Below the pieces are notes generated by a model, which saw nothing but the letters and a program-made list of their open reading frames with translations, was not told where the DNA came from and searched no databases. A program made the position numbers and the translations under genes. Positions 9,130 through 17,328 of a stretch of 64,000 bases of DNA are shown here, piece by piece (position 1 is the first letter of the stretch; each line of letters opens with the position of its first letter). Where the stretch lies: positions 1 through 64,000 of the forward strand of contig NZ_JACHCI010000016.1 in NCBI RefSeq assembly GCF_014200675.1, given 5' to 3'. The DNA is from Janthinobacterium saanense (lineage in GTDB: Bacteria > Pseudomonadota > Gammaproteobacteria > Burkholderiales > Burkholderiaceae_D).

Positions 9130-9615
9130 ATGAGCTTACTGACCATCATCGTCGCCACCGACCAGCAAGGCGGCATCGGCATCAACAACACCTTGCCATG
9201 GAAGTTGCCGGAAGACCTGGCCCACTTCAAGCGCCTGACCACCGGCCACCCGATCATCATGGGCCGCAAGACTTTTGATTCGATTGGCCGGCCGCTGCCG
9301 AACCGCCGCAACATCGTCATCACGCGCAATGCCGAATGGCGCCATGACGGCGTGGAAACGGTCGCTTCGGTGGAGGCAGCGGTCGCCCTGCTGGACGGCG
9401 CTGAAGGTTTTGTGATCGGCGGCGCCGAGATTTACAAACAGTCGCTGGGCTTGACGCAGCGCTTGATCGTGACGGAAATCGGCCAGACTTACGCTTGCGA
9501 TGCGTTTTTCCCCGCCATCGATCATGCCGAGTGGCAAGAAACGGCGCGTGAAGCGCACGTGGCGGCCAATTCCGGCTTGCCGTATGCCTTTGTTACCCTG
9601 CAAAGAAAAGCCTGA
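9130..9615 (+). CDS. folA: Dihydrofolate reductase
   Basis: Reduces dihydrofolate to tetrahydrofolate with NADPH. It is the trimethoprim target and metabolic partner of thyA. The 161-residue length matches chromosomal DHFRs. Motifs seen are GGIGINNTLPWKLPEDL (substrate loop with the catalytic acidic residue in PEDL), the NADPH-binding MGRKTFDSIGRPLPNR, and GFVIGGAEIY. No clear ribosome binding site precedes the ATG. A four-codon frame (ATG AAT CAA TGA, 9122-9133) overlaps the start by four bases. Confidence 0.97.
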   Translation: MSLLTIIVATDQQGGIGINNTLPWKLPEDLAHFKRLTTGHPIIMGRKTFDSIGRPLPNRRNIVITRNAEWRHDGVETVASVEAAVALLDGAEGFVIGGAEIYKQSLGLTQRLIVTEIGQTYACDAFFPAIDHAEWQETAREAHVAANSGLPYAFVTLQRKA

Positions 9616-9653
9616 AACAGGGGATTCGGCGCAAGAATCTTGCTATCAAAGTG

Positions 9654-9708
9654 CTGTGATGGCGCTGTCGCAGGGCTGTCATTGCGTTGTCATTGCGCTG
9701 TCACACCG
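9654..9708. repeat. Five tandem 11-bp repeats with TGTCAT core
   Basis: The stretch divides exactly into CTGTGATGGCG, CTGTCGCAGGG, CTGTCATTGCG, TTGTCATTGCG and CTGTCACACCG. The period is 11 bp throughout, with consensus CTGTCAT-N-GCG. The 7-bp core equals the E. coli Pho-box half-site (CTGTCAT) at its normal 11-bp spacing, so this may be a multi-site array for an OmpR/PhoB-type regulator. It lies between folA and the decarboxylase gene, about 190 bp before the latter's start. Confidence 0.7.
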
Positions 9709-9849
9709 TTGAGGCAAGCTAAGGCAGGTTTTTTGTAGTTTCTATATGATATTTTTTTCCCGCAGACGCCGCATTTCTGCGAGAATCCCGTTCTTAATTT
9801 TTTTATGCGACTGCAAGGCAAACACCTCGCCTGGCCGTCGCGCCCTAGT

Positions 9850-9887
9850 CCGCCCCTCCATATAAGTCAGGGGCGGCTTGCTTTTTT
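9850..9887 (+). terminator. Hairpin plus T-tract abutting the decarboxylase ribosome binding site
   Basis: CCGCCCCT (9850-9857) pairs with AGGGGCGG (9869-9876) around an 11-base loop, followed by CTTGCTTTTTT. The T-run ends directly at the GGAGA (9888-9892) of the decarboxylase gene. It has the form of an intrinsic terminator placed inside the leader, so it could end upstream transcripts or act as an attenuator. No antiterminator structure was worked out. Confidence 0.6.
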
Positions 9888-9897
9888 GGAGACATGC

Positions 9898-12150
9898 ATG
9901 AAATTCCGTTTCCCCATCGTCATTATTGACGAGGATTTCCGTTCTGAAAATACGTCCGGCCTGGGCATTCGCGCCCTTGCCGCCGCAATGGAAAAAGAAG
10001 GCATGGAAGTGCTGGGCGTGACCAGCTACGGTGATTTGTCGCAATTTGCCCAGCAACAATCGCGCGCGTCGGCCTTCGTGCTGTCGATCGACGATGAAGA
10101 ATTCGGCTCCGGTTCCGTCGAAGACACCGATATCGCGCTGAAGTCCTTGCGCGCCTTCGTCGAAGAAATCCGCTACAAGAACGCCGACATTCCTATCTAT
10201 ATGTACGGCGAAACGCGCACTTCGCGCCATATCCCGAACGATATCCTGCGCGAACTGCATGGTTTCATCCATATGTTCGAAGATACGCCGGAATTCGTCG
10301 CGCGCCACATCATCCGCGAAGCGAAATCGTATCTGGACGGCCTGTCGCCGCCTTTCTTCCGCGCACTGGTGCACTACGCCAACGACGGCTCCTATTCCTG
10401 GCATTGCCCCGGCCACTCGGGTGGCGTGGCTTTCCTGAAGTCGCCTATCGGCCAGATGTTCCACCAGTTCTTTGGTGAAAACATGCTGCGCGCCGACGTC
10501 TGCAACGCGGTGGAAGAACTGGGCCAGTTGCTCGACCATACCGGTCCGGTCGCCGCATCCGAGCGCAATGCCGCGCGCATTTTCAATGCCGACCATTGCT
10601 ATTTCGTCACCAACGGCACCTCGACCTCGAACAAGATGGTCTGGCACTCGACCGTGGCGCCAGGCGACATCGTGGTTGTCGACCGCAATTGCCATAAATC
10701 GATCTTGCATTCGATCATCATGTGCGGCGCGATTCCCGTGTTCCTGATGCCTACCCGCAATCACCTGGGCATTATCGGCCCGATACCGCTGGCTGAATTC
10801 ACGCCGGAAAGCATTGCTCGCAAGATCGAAGCGAACCCGTTTGCCCGCGAAGCCAAGAACAAGAAGCCACGCATCCTGACCATCACGCAATCGACTTACG
10901 ACGGCGTGATCTACAACGTGGAAACCCTGCGCGAAATGCTGGACGGCAAGATCGACACCCTGCATTTCGATGAAGCATGGCTGCCGCACGCCACCTTCCA
11001 CGATTTCTACAAGAACATGCACGCCATCGGCAAGGACCGTCCGCGCGCCAAGGAATCGATGATCTTCTCGACCCAGTCCACGCACAAATTGCTCGCTGGC
11101 CTGTCGCAGGCATCGCAAATCCTGGTGCGCGAATCGGACCAGGTCAAGCTGGACCGGGACGCCTTCAACGAAGCCTATCTGATGCACACCTCGACTTCGC
11201 CGCAATACTCGATCATCGCTTCCTGCGACGTGGCCGCCGCCATGATGGAAGCGCCGGGCGGCACCGCGCTGGTGGAAGAATCGATCATGGAAGCGCTCGA
11301 TTTCCGCCGCGCCATGAAAAAGATCGACCAGGAATGGGGCCAGGACTGGTGGTTCCAGGTCTGGGGACCGGACAGCTTCAACGACGAAGGCATGGGCCAG
11401 CAATCGGACTGGATGATACGCGCCGAGGACGACTGGCATGGTTTCGGCGACCTGGCTCCCGGCTTCAATATGCTGGACCCGATCAAGGCCACCATTGTCA
11501 ACCCGGGCCTGTCCCTCGATGGCCACTTCGGCGAGACGGGCATTCCTGCGTCCATCGTCACCAAATACCTGGCGGAACACGGCGTCATCATTGAAAAATG
11601 CGGCCTGTACTCCTTCTTCATCATGTTTACCATCGGCATTACCAAAGGCCGCTGGAATACCTTGCTGACGGCGCTGCAACAGTTCAAGGACGATTACGAC
11701 AAGAACCAGCCGATGTGGCGCATCTTGCCGGAATTCGCGGCAGCCAACCCACGCTACGAAAAAATGGGCTTGCGCGACCTGTGCCAGCAAATCCACGATT
11801 TCTACAAGGCTTACGATGTGGCGCGCCTGACCACGGAAATGTATCTGTCGGACATGATCCCGGCCATGAAACCGTCGGAAGCCTTCGCCAAGATGGCCCA
11901 CCGCGAAATCGAGCGCGTGGCGATCGACGACCTGGAAGGCCGTATCACGTCCATCCTGCTGACGCCGTATCCACCAGGCATCCCGCTGCTGATCCCTGGC
12001 GAGCGCTTCAACAAGACCATCGTCGACTACCTGCGCTTCGCACGCGACTTCAACGAGCGCTTCCCCGGCTTCGAGACAGACGTGCACGGCCTGGTCAAGC
12101 GCGAAGTCGATGGCAAGCGTGGCTACTTCGTGGACTGCGTTCGCCAGTAA
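9898..12150 (+). CDS. Orn/Lys/Arg decarboxylase, PLP-dependent (fold type I)
   Basis: Removes CO2 from a basic amino acid to give a polyamine or diamine (agmatine, cadaverine or putrescine). These enzymes serve acid resistance or polyamine supply in the cytoplasm. At 750 residues it has the size of biodegradative arginine decarboxylase. An N-terminal wing domain (1-130) precedes the PLP domain. The PLP lysine is K397 in STQSTHKLLAG, the aspartate facing the cofactor ring is in FDEAW (about 358-361), and the HxxxH/CPGHSGG region is near 169-175. The start is ATG 9898 with GGAGA five bases away; a longer frame from 9805 has no support. Substrate cannot be fixed from sequence. Leader hairpin and repeat array upstream suggest regulation; a strong terminator follows. 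Confidence 0.9.
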   Translation: MKFRFPIVIIDEDFRSENTSGLGIRALAAAMEKEGMEVLGVTSYGDLSQFAQQQSRASAFVLSIDDEEFGSGSVEDTDIALKSLRAFVEEIRYKNADIPIYMYGETRTSRHIPNDILRELHGFIHMFEDTPEFVARHIIREAKSYLDGLSPPFFRALVHYANDGSYSWHCPGHSGGVAFLKSPIGQMFHQFFGENMLRADVCNAVEELGQLLDHTGPVAASERNAARIFNADHCYFVTNGTSTSNKMVWHSTVAPGDIVVVDRNCHKSILHSIIMCGAIPVFLMPTRNHLGIIGPIPLAEFTPESIARKIEANPFAREAKNKKPRILTITQSTYDGVIYNVETLREMLDGKIDTLHFDEAWLPHATFHDFYKNMHAIGKDRPRAKESMIFSTQSTHKLLAGLSQASQILVRESDQVKLDRDAFNEAYLMHTSTSPQYSIIASCDVAAAMMEAPGGTALVEESIMEALDFRRAMKKIDQEWGQDWWFQVWGPDSFNDEGMGQQSDWMIRAEDDWHGFGDLAPGFNMLDPIKATIVNPGLSLDGHFGETGIPASIVTKYLAEHGVIIEKCGLYSFFIMFTIGITKGRWNTLLTALQQFKDDYDKNQPMWRILPEFAAANPRYEKMGLRDLCQQIHDFYKAYDVARLTTEMYLSDMIPAMKPSEAFAKMAHREIERVAIDDLEGRITSILLTPYPPGIPLLIPGERFNKTIVDYLRFARDFNERFPGFETDVHGLVKREVDGKRGYFVDCVRQ

Positions 12151-12190
12151 CGGTACACGCTATCTGCAGCGCCCTGAAAAGCGCTGATAG

Positions 12191-12223
12191 ACGCCGCCTG
12201 GTCATGGATCAGGCGGCGTTTTT
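12191..12223 (+). terminator. Terminator of the decarboxylase gene
   Basis: ACGCCGCCTG (12191-12200) pairs perfectly with CAGGCGGCGT (12210-12219), and T residues follow. It begins 40 bp after the stop codon. Confidence 0.85.
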
Positions 12224-12237
12224 CATGCGCAGGCGAT

Positions 12238-12703
12238 TTACTGAATCTGGCCAGCCGCTGCCAGTGTCTGTTGCTCAGTCCCAGTCAAGCTGCGATGTCC
12301 GTAGCTGAGAACACGTGTAATCTGCCATTTCGCCCCAGTCGATTGCCAGACAATCAAAAATTTCGCAATCCCTTCACATTTCCCGCTCGCAATCTCGCAG
12401 AAGCGATGTTCTCCTTCCTCAATTGCGCCGAAATCCTTGATTGGGTAGACTTTTAATGTCGCGGGAAGCAATTCACGGCGAATATTGCCACAAATATATT
12501 TTTTTGTATTTGCGACAACCGTATCACGATCAAAAGTTGCTCCCCCCCTTGTCATGATAGAACTCGACCGTCGGTGAAAAATATGCAGCAAATGCGTCCA
12601 ATGCACAGCTGTTATAGGCATCGAATACCTTGGTATCGAGCTGTGTAACAAGCCATAGACGGTTGCATGATATGCCACCCACACATATTGTGAAGAGCTG
12701 CAT
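12238..12703 (-). pseudogene. DUF4440/SnoaL-like (NTF2-fold) gene with frameshift at a G7 tract
   Basis: On the minus strand an ATG at 12703 opens a frame reading ...LDTKVFDAYNSCALDAF... and ...PTVEFYHDKGG, typical of the N-terminal half of DUF4440 proteins. The frame then fails at a run of seven G (C7 at 12542-12548 on the plus strand). The rest of the domain (FDRDTVVANT, CGNIRRELLPATLKVYP, VLSYGHR) continues in the next frame to the TAA at 12238-12240. Six G residues would give one intact protein of about 150 residues. The signal peptide usual for this family is not visible. This may be a true frameshift, a phase-variable homopolymer, or a sequencing error. Function of the family is not established; some members are enzymes or immunity-like proteins. 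Confidence 0.6.
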
Positions 12704-12754
12704 GCGGCGTGTGGTCGACGACGGAAAGGCGCTGCTTAGCCGCCAGCTGAACGC

Positions 12755-13594
12755 TCAGCCATTGATGGCGATACGCAAGGTGGCCACATACCCATCGACG
12801 GGATTGCCCGTCAAATGGGTCGTCTGCAGGCTGCTGGCGGGTCCGATGCCAGGGCTGGTCTCGCCAGGCCGTGCCAGGTTCGCCAGGCTGGCTTCATAGC
12901 CGCTGGCCGCATAGATCTGGTGCAGGGCCGCCTTGGGAAAGCTGAAGTGTGTAGTCTTGAGGCGGTTGCTACCGCTGGCCGCCTGGACCAGGCTGGGGTA
13001 GATTTCCAGATGCACGTGCGGCATGGTGCCTGGCTGGCAGCCAGGAAAGATGCTGGTAAAAGCCAGCATGCCGTCAGCATCCGTTTCCTGTAGTCCACGC
13101 AGATAATTCTGCCCAGCCAGCGTACTGGAATACAGGGAATAGCGGCCATCGCGGTCGCAATGCCATATATAAATGGCGTAGCCGGCCAGGCTGGCGCAGC
13201 CGGCGCCGGCATTGAGCAGTTGCAGCCGTATGCTCAAGGGTGCGCCCGTGGCCACCGCCGTGCCACCGTTGAAGCTGCTGCGGATATCGCTGCGCACGAT
13301 GCCGGGCTGGTTCAGCACATTGATGATGCTGCCGCTATAGGTATTCGTGCCGTCAGCCGGATACGGCCCCGCCATTTCTTCCTGTATCACGGCGCAAGCC
13401 CCTGCCAGCGGTTCTGCGACGTCCGCCGCCGCCAGCGTGGTCGTGGTCGCGGTGGCGTCGCTGGCGCCACCGCAGCTGATCAGGGGCAAGGTCGCCGTGC
13501 CCACCAGCAGCCAGCGCAGCAGCCGGCGCCGTTCGGTCTGCCGGTGGTCCATCATTTCGACCCTGGATGCCAGGTCGACAGCAGGTGTATCCAT
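12755..13594 (-). CDS. Intradiol ring-cleavage dioxygenase-like lipoprotein, active site altered
   Basis: Relative of catechol/protocatechuate intradiol dioxygenases, exported. From Met at 13594 (279 residues) the N-terminus carries an arginine-rich n-region (ERRRLLRW), a hydrophobic segment and a lipobox-like LISC, so a lipoprotein, possibly Tat-exported, is predicted. The core has IYIWHCDRDGRYSLY, QNYLRG with a likely iron-ligand Tyr, and the His pair in PHVHLEI. Where family members usually carry Tyr and Arg (PGxYxGRxPHIH) this protein has PGCQPGTMPHVH, so the second Tyr ligand and the Arg appear lost. It may be non-catalytic or use another ligand set. Start choice is uncertain (Met at 13552 or 13648 possible). 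Confidence 0.75.
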   Translation of the reverse strand: MDTPAVDLASRVEMMDHRQTERRRLLRWLLVGTATLPLISCGGASDATATTTTLAAADVAEPLAGACAVIQEEMAGPYPADGTNTYSGSIINVLNQPGIVRSDIRSSFNGGTAVATGAPLSIRLQLLNAGAGCASLAGYAIYIWHCDRDGRYSLYSSTLAGQNYLRGLQETDADGMLAFTSIFPGCQPGTMPHVHLEIYPSLVQAASGSNRLKTTHFSFPKAALHQIYAASGYEASLANLARPGETSPGIGPASSLQTTHLTGNPVDGYVATLRIAING

Positions 13595-13710
13595 ACATAT
13601 TCCATCAAGTGGGGCAAGCCGGCCAGCGCCGGACTGAGACTGGCGCACAGGAACAGCAAGCGCCTGGCGGCCTCGCTGAACGTGACGCTGGCTGGCTTGC
13701 GCTCCATGGT

Positions 13711-14379
13711 TCAGGCCGTGGTATTGACCAGGTTGCCGGCCGCTGGCAGGCTGGTAGCGCCGCTGGCGCCGCCCAGGCTGCCCGACAAGGATTGCAGGAA
13801 GCTGCCCAGCTTGGCATTACTGCCGTCGCTGCTGCCACCGAGTGAGCTCAACAGATTGGCAAAACTCGATTGCAAATCGCTGACGCTGCTGTCGCTGCTG
13901 GTGCTAGCGGTGCCATCTGTGCCGCTGGTGCTGTCTGTGCTGGACGACAATTTCTGCATCAGGCTTTGCAAGTCCGACCCGATATGGCCGGGCCCGCCCC
14001 TGCCGCCGCCATGGTGGCCGCCTTCGCCGGCGACTTTGCCCTGGCCTTCACCTTGGCCGCCGCCGCCCTGCGCGTGCAGGCTGCCCATCAACTGGTGCAA
14101 AAAGGCGCCCAGCGCCTGGCCGGCGTCGCTACCGCTGGCGGTACTGGTGGCGCTGGTGCTGTCATCGGTGCTGCTGGCCGTATCGCTACTGGTATCGGGC
14201 ACGCTCACGCCTATCGATGACAGGGCGCTGGAAATGGCGTCCAGGAAACCGTTGTCATCGGACTTTTGCGGCGGCGCGCCGGCTGTGGCGCTGGTCGTAG
14301 TGCTGGCCGTGCTGCCATCCAAGCGGCTGTAGGCATTCAGTTGCAAGTTGCTGCTGGACGATAAGGCGCTGATGCTCAT
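13711..14379 (-). CDS. Ser/Gly/Thr-rich low-complexity protein, unknown
   Basis: No function recognised. The 222 residues are dominated by Ser, Gly, Thr, Ala and Asp, with a central glycine-histidine stretch (GGGGQGEGQG, GGHHGGGRGG) and a repeated amphipathic unit around FLxxLxxSLxxxG at about 45-60, 90-100, 140-150 and 185-205. No signal peptide or membrane helix is seen. It follows the Spy/CpxP-like gene by 36 bp on the same strand, so it is probably transcribed with it from the CpxR-box promoter. Its composition resembles the FlxA-like gene on the other side of the kinase, whose promoter also has a CpxR box. An envelope-stress role is an inference from this context only. Confidence 0.6.
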   Translation of the reverse strand: MSISALSSSSNLQLNAYSRLDGSTASTTTSATAGAPPQKSDDNGFLDAISSALSSIGVSVPDTSSDTASSTDDSTSATSTASGSDAGQALGAFLHQLMGSLHAQGGGGQGEGQGKVAGEGGHHGGGRGGPGHIGSDLQSLMQKLSSSTDSTSGTDGTASTSSDSSVSDLQSSFANLLSSLGGSSDGSNAKLGSFLQSLSGSLGGASGATSLPAAGNLVNTTA

Positions 14380-14415
14380 GTGTTACTCCCCTTTTATTGT
14401 ATGTTTAATGATGGC

Positions 14416-14922
14416 TTACACTGGTGCCGGTGGACGTGGGCGCTGACCCTGACGGCCGGGACCGCCTTCGTGGCGCGCTTGACGGGCGGCCAGTTGTGTC
14501 CGCTGTTCCGGCGTCAGCAAGGCCAGCAGTTGCTGCTCCAGCCGCGCCTGCTCCAGGCTGATCCTGGCGGTGGCTTGCGCCGCGGTATTGGCCAGGGCGC
14601 TGGCCTGGGCGTCGTCGTATTGGGCCGAAGCGGCCAAGGCGCGCAATTGCGCATGCGCCTTGAAGGCGATTTTCTTTTGTTCGTGCAGCAGCGGCTCCTG
14701 GGCGTAGGTCGCGGCAAACACCTTGTCTTGCTGCGCCTCGGTCAATTCAATGCCGCGCAGGAAAGGCGGCACGCCCTCGCCAGCACCATGGCCGTGATGG
14801 CCCATGCCGGGACCCGCGCCGGGGCCGGGACCAAAGCCTGGACCCTGCTGCGCCTTGGCCGTCAGCGGCGCGGCCAAACCGGCCGACAGCAGCAGGAACA
14901 GCATCGTTTGCGTGTGCTTCAT
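14416..14922 (-). CDS. Spy/CpxP-family periplasmic protein
   Basis: Periplasmic chaperone-like or metal-stress protein of the LTXXQ family. The start ATG at 14922 is preceded by AGGAGA. A signal peptide ends near residue 25 (AKAQQ), followed by a Gly/Pro/His-rich linker (about 26-50) and a helical domain with one ELTEAQQDKVF motif (about 58-68) and a second LTPEQRTQL near residue 140. These are the two LTxxQ signatures of Spy and CpxP. The 168-residue length is normal. It is divergent from the CpxR-like regulator gene, and three GTAAA-type boxes lie between them, so CpxR control is likely. Longer frames extending to 15573 are shadows of the regulator gene. Confidence 0.85.
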   Translation of the reverse strand: MKHTQTMLFLLLSAGLAAPLTAKAQQGPGFGPGPGAGPGMGHHGHGAGEGVPPFLRGIELTEAQQDKVFAATYAQEPLLHEQKKIAFKAHAQLRALAASAQYDDAQASALANTAAQATARISLEQARLEQQLLALLTPEQRTQLAARQARHEGGPGRQGQRPRPPAPV

Positions 14923-14970
14923 GGGATTCTCCTCTCGTTTTGATGAAGATTGATTGTCCGGTGCTGGCGT

Positions 14971-15040
14971 GTAAAGCAACGTTAGTACTAAGTAAAAGCA
15001 TGTAAAGGAATGTGAGCGCTTGTGTGTAAAACCGGGTAAA
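14971..15040. promoter_or_regulatory. Three CpxR-type boxes in divergent promoter region
   Basis: Exact GTAAA-N5-GTAAA occurs at 14992-15006 and at 15026-15040, and a near match GTAAA-N5-GTTAG at 14971-14985. GTAAA(N4-5)GTAAA is the CpxR consensus. They lie between the Spy/CpxP-like gene (minus) and the regulator-kinase operon (plus), so they could control both. Confidence 0.8.
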
Positions 15041-15117
15041 ACGCTGTGTAACAGCCCCCGATAGACTGCTATCATCGGGGCAACACAATCTACGACCATG
15101 GGAAAGACGCGCAAAGA

Positions 15118-15807
15118 ATGAGCAAGGTACTGCTGATAGATGACGATGTGGAGCTGGTAGGCATGTTCCAGGAATACCTGGAGCAGGAAGGCTTTGCAGC
15201 GCGGGCCGTGCATGACGGCGAAACCGGCTCGGCCGAAGCGCTGACAGGCCTGTACGCCATCGCCATACTCGACGTGATGATGCCGCGCATGAACGGCCTG
15301 GAAACCTTGCGCCGCATCCGCGCCGGCAGCAATATGCCGGTGCTGATGCTGACGGCGCGCGGCGACGATACTGACCGCATCGTCGGGCTGGAACTGGGCG
15401 CCGACGATTACGTCACCAAGCCGTGCACGCCACGCGAGCTGACGGCCCGGATCCGCGCCATCCTGCGCCGCTCGCAAGCGGTGCAGCCAGACAATTCCGG
15501 CGCCGCGCCGCTGAGCGTGGGCCAGTTGACGATGTGGCCGCAGCAGCGCCGCGCAGCCTGGGCCGGCACCCATCTGGAACTGACCAGCACGGAATTCAAT
15601 TTACTGGAAGTGCTGGTGCGCCAGGCAGGCAAGCCTGTCAGCAAGAACCAGCTGTCCGAACTGGGGCTGGGCCGTCCCATGGCCCGCTTCGACCGCAATA
15701 TCGACGTACACCTGAGCAGCCTGCGGCGCAAGCTCGGCTGCCTTTCCGATGGCCGTTCCTGTTTGCAAACGGTGTACCGGCTAGGCTATCAGCTGATCAA
15801 GGAATAA
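15118..15807 (+). CDS. cpxR: CpxR-like OmpR-family response regulator
   Basis: Cytoplasmic transcription factor for envelope stress. Receiver domain 1-115 with the acidic residues D8-D10, phospho-acceptor D52 (ILDVMMPRMNG) and a conserved Lys in VTKPCTP. The winged-helix domain is at about 130-229 (LELTSTEFNLLEVLV, NIDVHLSSLRRKLG, YRLGYQLI). The 229-residue length equals that of CpxR. The kinase gene starts two bases after its stop codon. The assignment as CpxR rests on neighbours and on the GTAAA boxes rather than on domain content alone, since OmpR-family regulators look alike. Confidence 0.85.
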   Translation: MSKVLLIDDDVELVGMFQEYLEQEGFAARAVHDGETGSAEALTGLYAIAILDVMMPRMNGLETLRRIRAGSNMPVLMLTARGDDTDRIVGLELGADDYVTKPCTPRELTARIRAILRRSQAVQPDNSGAAPLSVGQLTMWPQQRRAAWAGTHLELTSTEFNLLEVLVRQAGKPVSKNQLSELGLGRPMARFDRNIDVHLSSLRRKLGCLSDGRSCLQTVYRLGYQLIKE

Positions 15808-15809
15808 GC

Positions 15810-17306
15810 GTGGGCCGCCTGTTCTGGAAGTTTTTCCTGTGCATTTTGCTGGCCCAGTTTGCCGCCACCATCGGCATCGGCGGCACCTTCTGGCTGAAAA
15901 ACCGTGCTGCCCAGCAAGAGCGCCTGCTCGACATCGACACCAGTCCGCCCGCGCAGATGGCCATCGATGCGGCCGCCGCCACCCTGGAGTTTGGCGGCAG
16001 CAACGCCCTGCGCCAATTGCTGGTGCAAACGGAACGCTTTCGTGTCTACGCCGTCGATGACCAAGGCCGTGAATTGCTGGGACGCCACGTCAAGCCCGCC
16101 ACCCTGGCCAGGGCGCGCACCATGCGGGGGCAAACTGCGGGGCGGCACGTGGTGCGCGAACTGGAAGGCGCCGATGGCGTGCGGCTGCTGCTATTCCTGC
16201 CCTATTCCGAACATTTCCGCGGCTTCGAGACGGGCGCCACGCGCGACACCCTGCAAGCCATCGTCATGGGCGATACGCGCGCCATGCCATCGGGGCGCCC
16301 ACCTGCAGACGCCGGCGCGCCACCATCGAGCGCCAAGCCAGCGCCTTTCCCGGACATGGGCGGCATGCCGCCCGGCCCGCGCATGAATGCGCCTTACCGC
16401 AGCTTTATTCCCGTCGTGGCCGCCACGCTGGCCAGCCTGCTGTTCGCCTTTTTGCTGGCCTGGTATTTCGCCCGCCCGATCCGCGATTTGCGACTGGCCT
16501 TCGAAGGCGCGTCCAGCGGCGACCTGGCGCCGCGCTTCCGCAACAAGCCGGGCGGCGACGAATTGAAAGACCTGGGCCACGATTTCGACCGCATGACGGG
16601 ACGCCTGCAAAACATGATGGATAGCCAGACCCGGCTGCTGCATGATGTGTCGCATGAATTGCGCTCGCCACTGGCGCGGCTGCAGGCGGCCATCGGGCTG
16701 GCCCACCAGCAACCCGAAAAAATGGCGGCGTCGATGGAGCGCATCGAGCGTGAAAGCGTGCGCATGGATAAACTGATCGGTGAATTGCTGACCCTGTCGC
16801 GGCTGGAAGCGGCCGCCATCCACCCGCTCAGCGAAGACTTCAGCATCGCCGACCTGCTGCACGACATCGTGGAAGATGCCTGCTATGAGGCGGGCGGGCG
16901 CCAGATCAGTATCAACTTCAAAGGCGACGCCGATATCGGCGAGGCCATCGTGACGGGCCAGGCCGACCTGCTGGGCCGGGCGGTGGAAAACGTGGTGCGC
17001 AACGCCATCAAGCACAGTCCCGATGGCGGCGCCGTGGAAGTGGCAACATCGCTGCTCGATGGCGGCCGGCAGGTGCGCATCGCCGTGCTGGACCAGGGCC
17101 CCGGTGTGGCGGCAGCCGACCTGGGCGCCATTTTTGAACCATTCTTCCGCGCCAGCACCACGCAAAAATCCACCGATGGACATGGACTGGGGCTGGCCAT
17201 CGCCCAGCACGTGATCGGCGCCCACGGCGGCACGATCACGGCCAGCAACCGCGGCAGCGGCGGCTTGTGTGTGGAAATGCTCTTGCCTGCCAGAATGCCC
17301 GCCTGA
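15810..17306 (+). CDS. cpxA: CpxA-like sensor histidine kinase
   Basis: Inner-membrane kinase of 498 residues. Transmembrane helix about 7-28, periplasmic sensor about 29-197 with a Pro/Gly-rich stretch near 160-192, second helix about 198-220, HAMP about 221-272, HisKA with H282 in HDVSHELRSPLAR, then HATPase (VVRNAIKHSP N-box, DQGPGV, GHGLGLAIAQHV). The start is GTG at 15810, two bases after the regulator's stop; longer upstream frames overlap the regulator and are not supported. The periplasmic part is longer and more Pro-rich than I expect for E. coli CpxA, so the sensed signal may differ. Confidence 0.85.
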   Translation: MGRLFWKFFLCILLAQFAATIGIGGTFWLKNRAAQQERLLDIDTSPPAQMAIDAAAATLEFGGSNALRQLLVQTERFRVYAVDDQGRELLGRHVKPATLARARTMRGQTAGRHVVRELEGADGVRLLLFLPYSEHFRGFETGATRDTLQAIVMGDTRAMPSGRPPADAGAPPSSAKPAPFPDMGGMPPGPRMNAPYRSFIPVVAATLASLLFAFLLAWYFARPIRDLRLAFEGASSGDLAPRFRNKPGGDELKDLGHDFDRMTGRLQNMMDSQTRLLHDVSHELRSPLARLQAAIGLAHQQPEKMAASMERIERESVRMDKLIGELLTLSRLEAAAIHPLSEDFSIADLLHDIVEDACYEAGGRQISINFKGDADIGEAIVTGQADLLGRAVENVVRNAIKHSPDGGAVEVATSLLDGGRQVRIAVLDQGPGVAAADLGAIFEPFFRASTTQKSTDGHGLGLAIAQHVIGAHGGTITASNRGSGGLCVEMLLPARMPA

Positions 17307-17328
17307 GGCAGGCATGCTGGCACCGCCA

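Noticed and set aside
9122-9133. Four-codon frame ATG-AAT-CAA-TGA overlapping the folA start
   Set aside because: No ribosome binding site and too short to judge; overlap with ATGA can arise by chance. Noted only as a possible coupling element.
9742-12087. 781-residue open frame antisense to the decarboxylase gene
   Set aside because: It mirrors the codon phase of a GC-rich gene, has no start context or recognisable domain, and the sense strand carries a complete PLP enzyme.
14416-15573. 385-residue frame extending the Spy/CpxP-like gene upstream
   Set aside because: The extra N-terminal part runs antisense through the CpxR-like gene. The internal ATG at 14922 has a ribosome binding site and a signal peptide.
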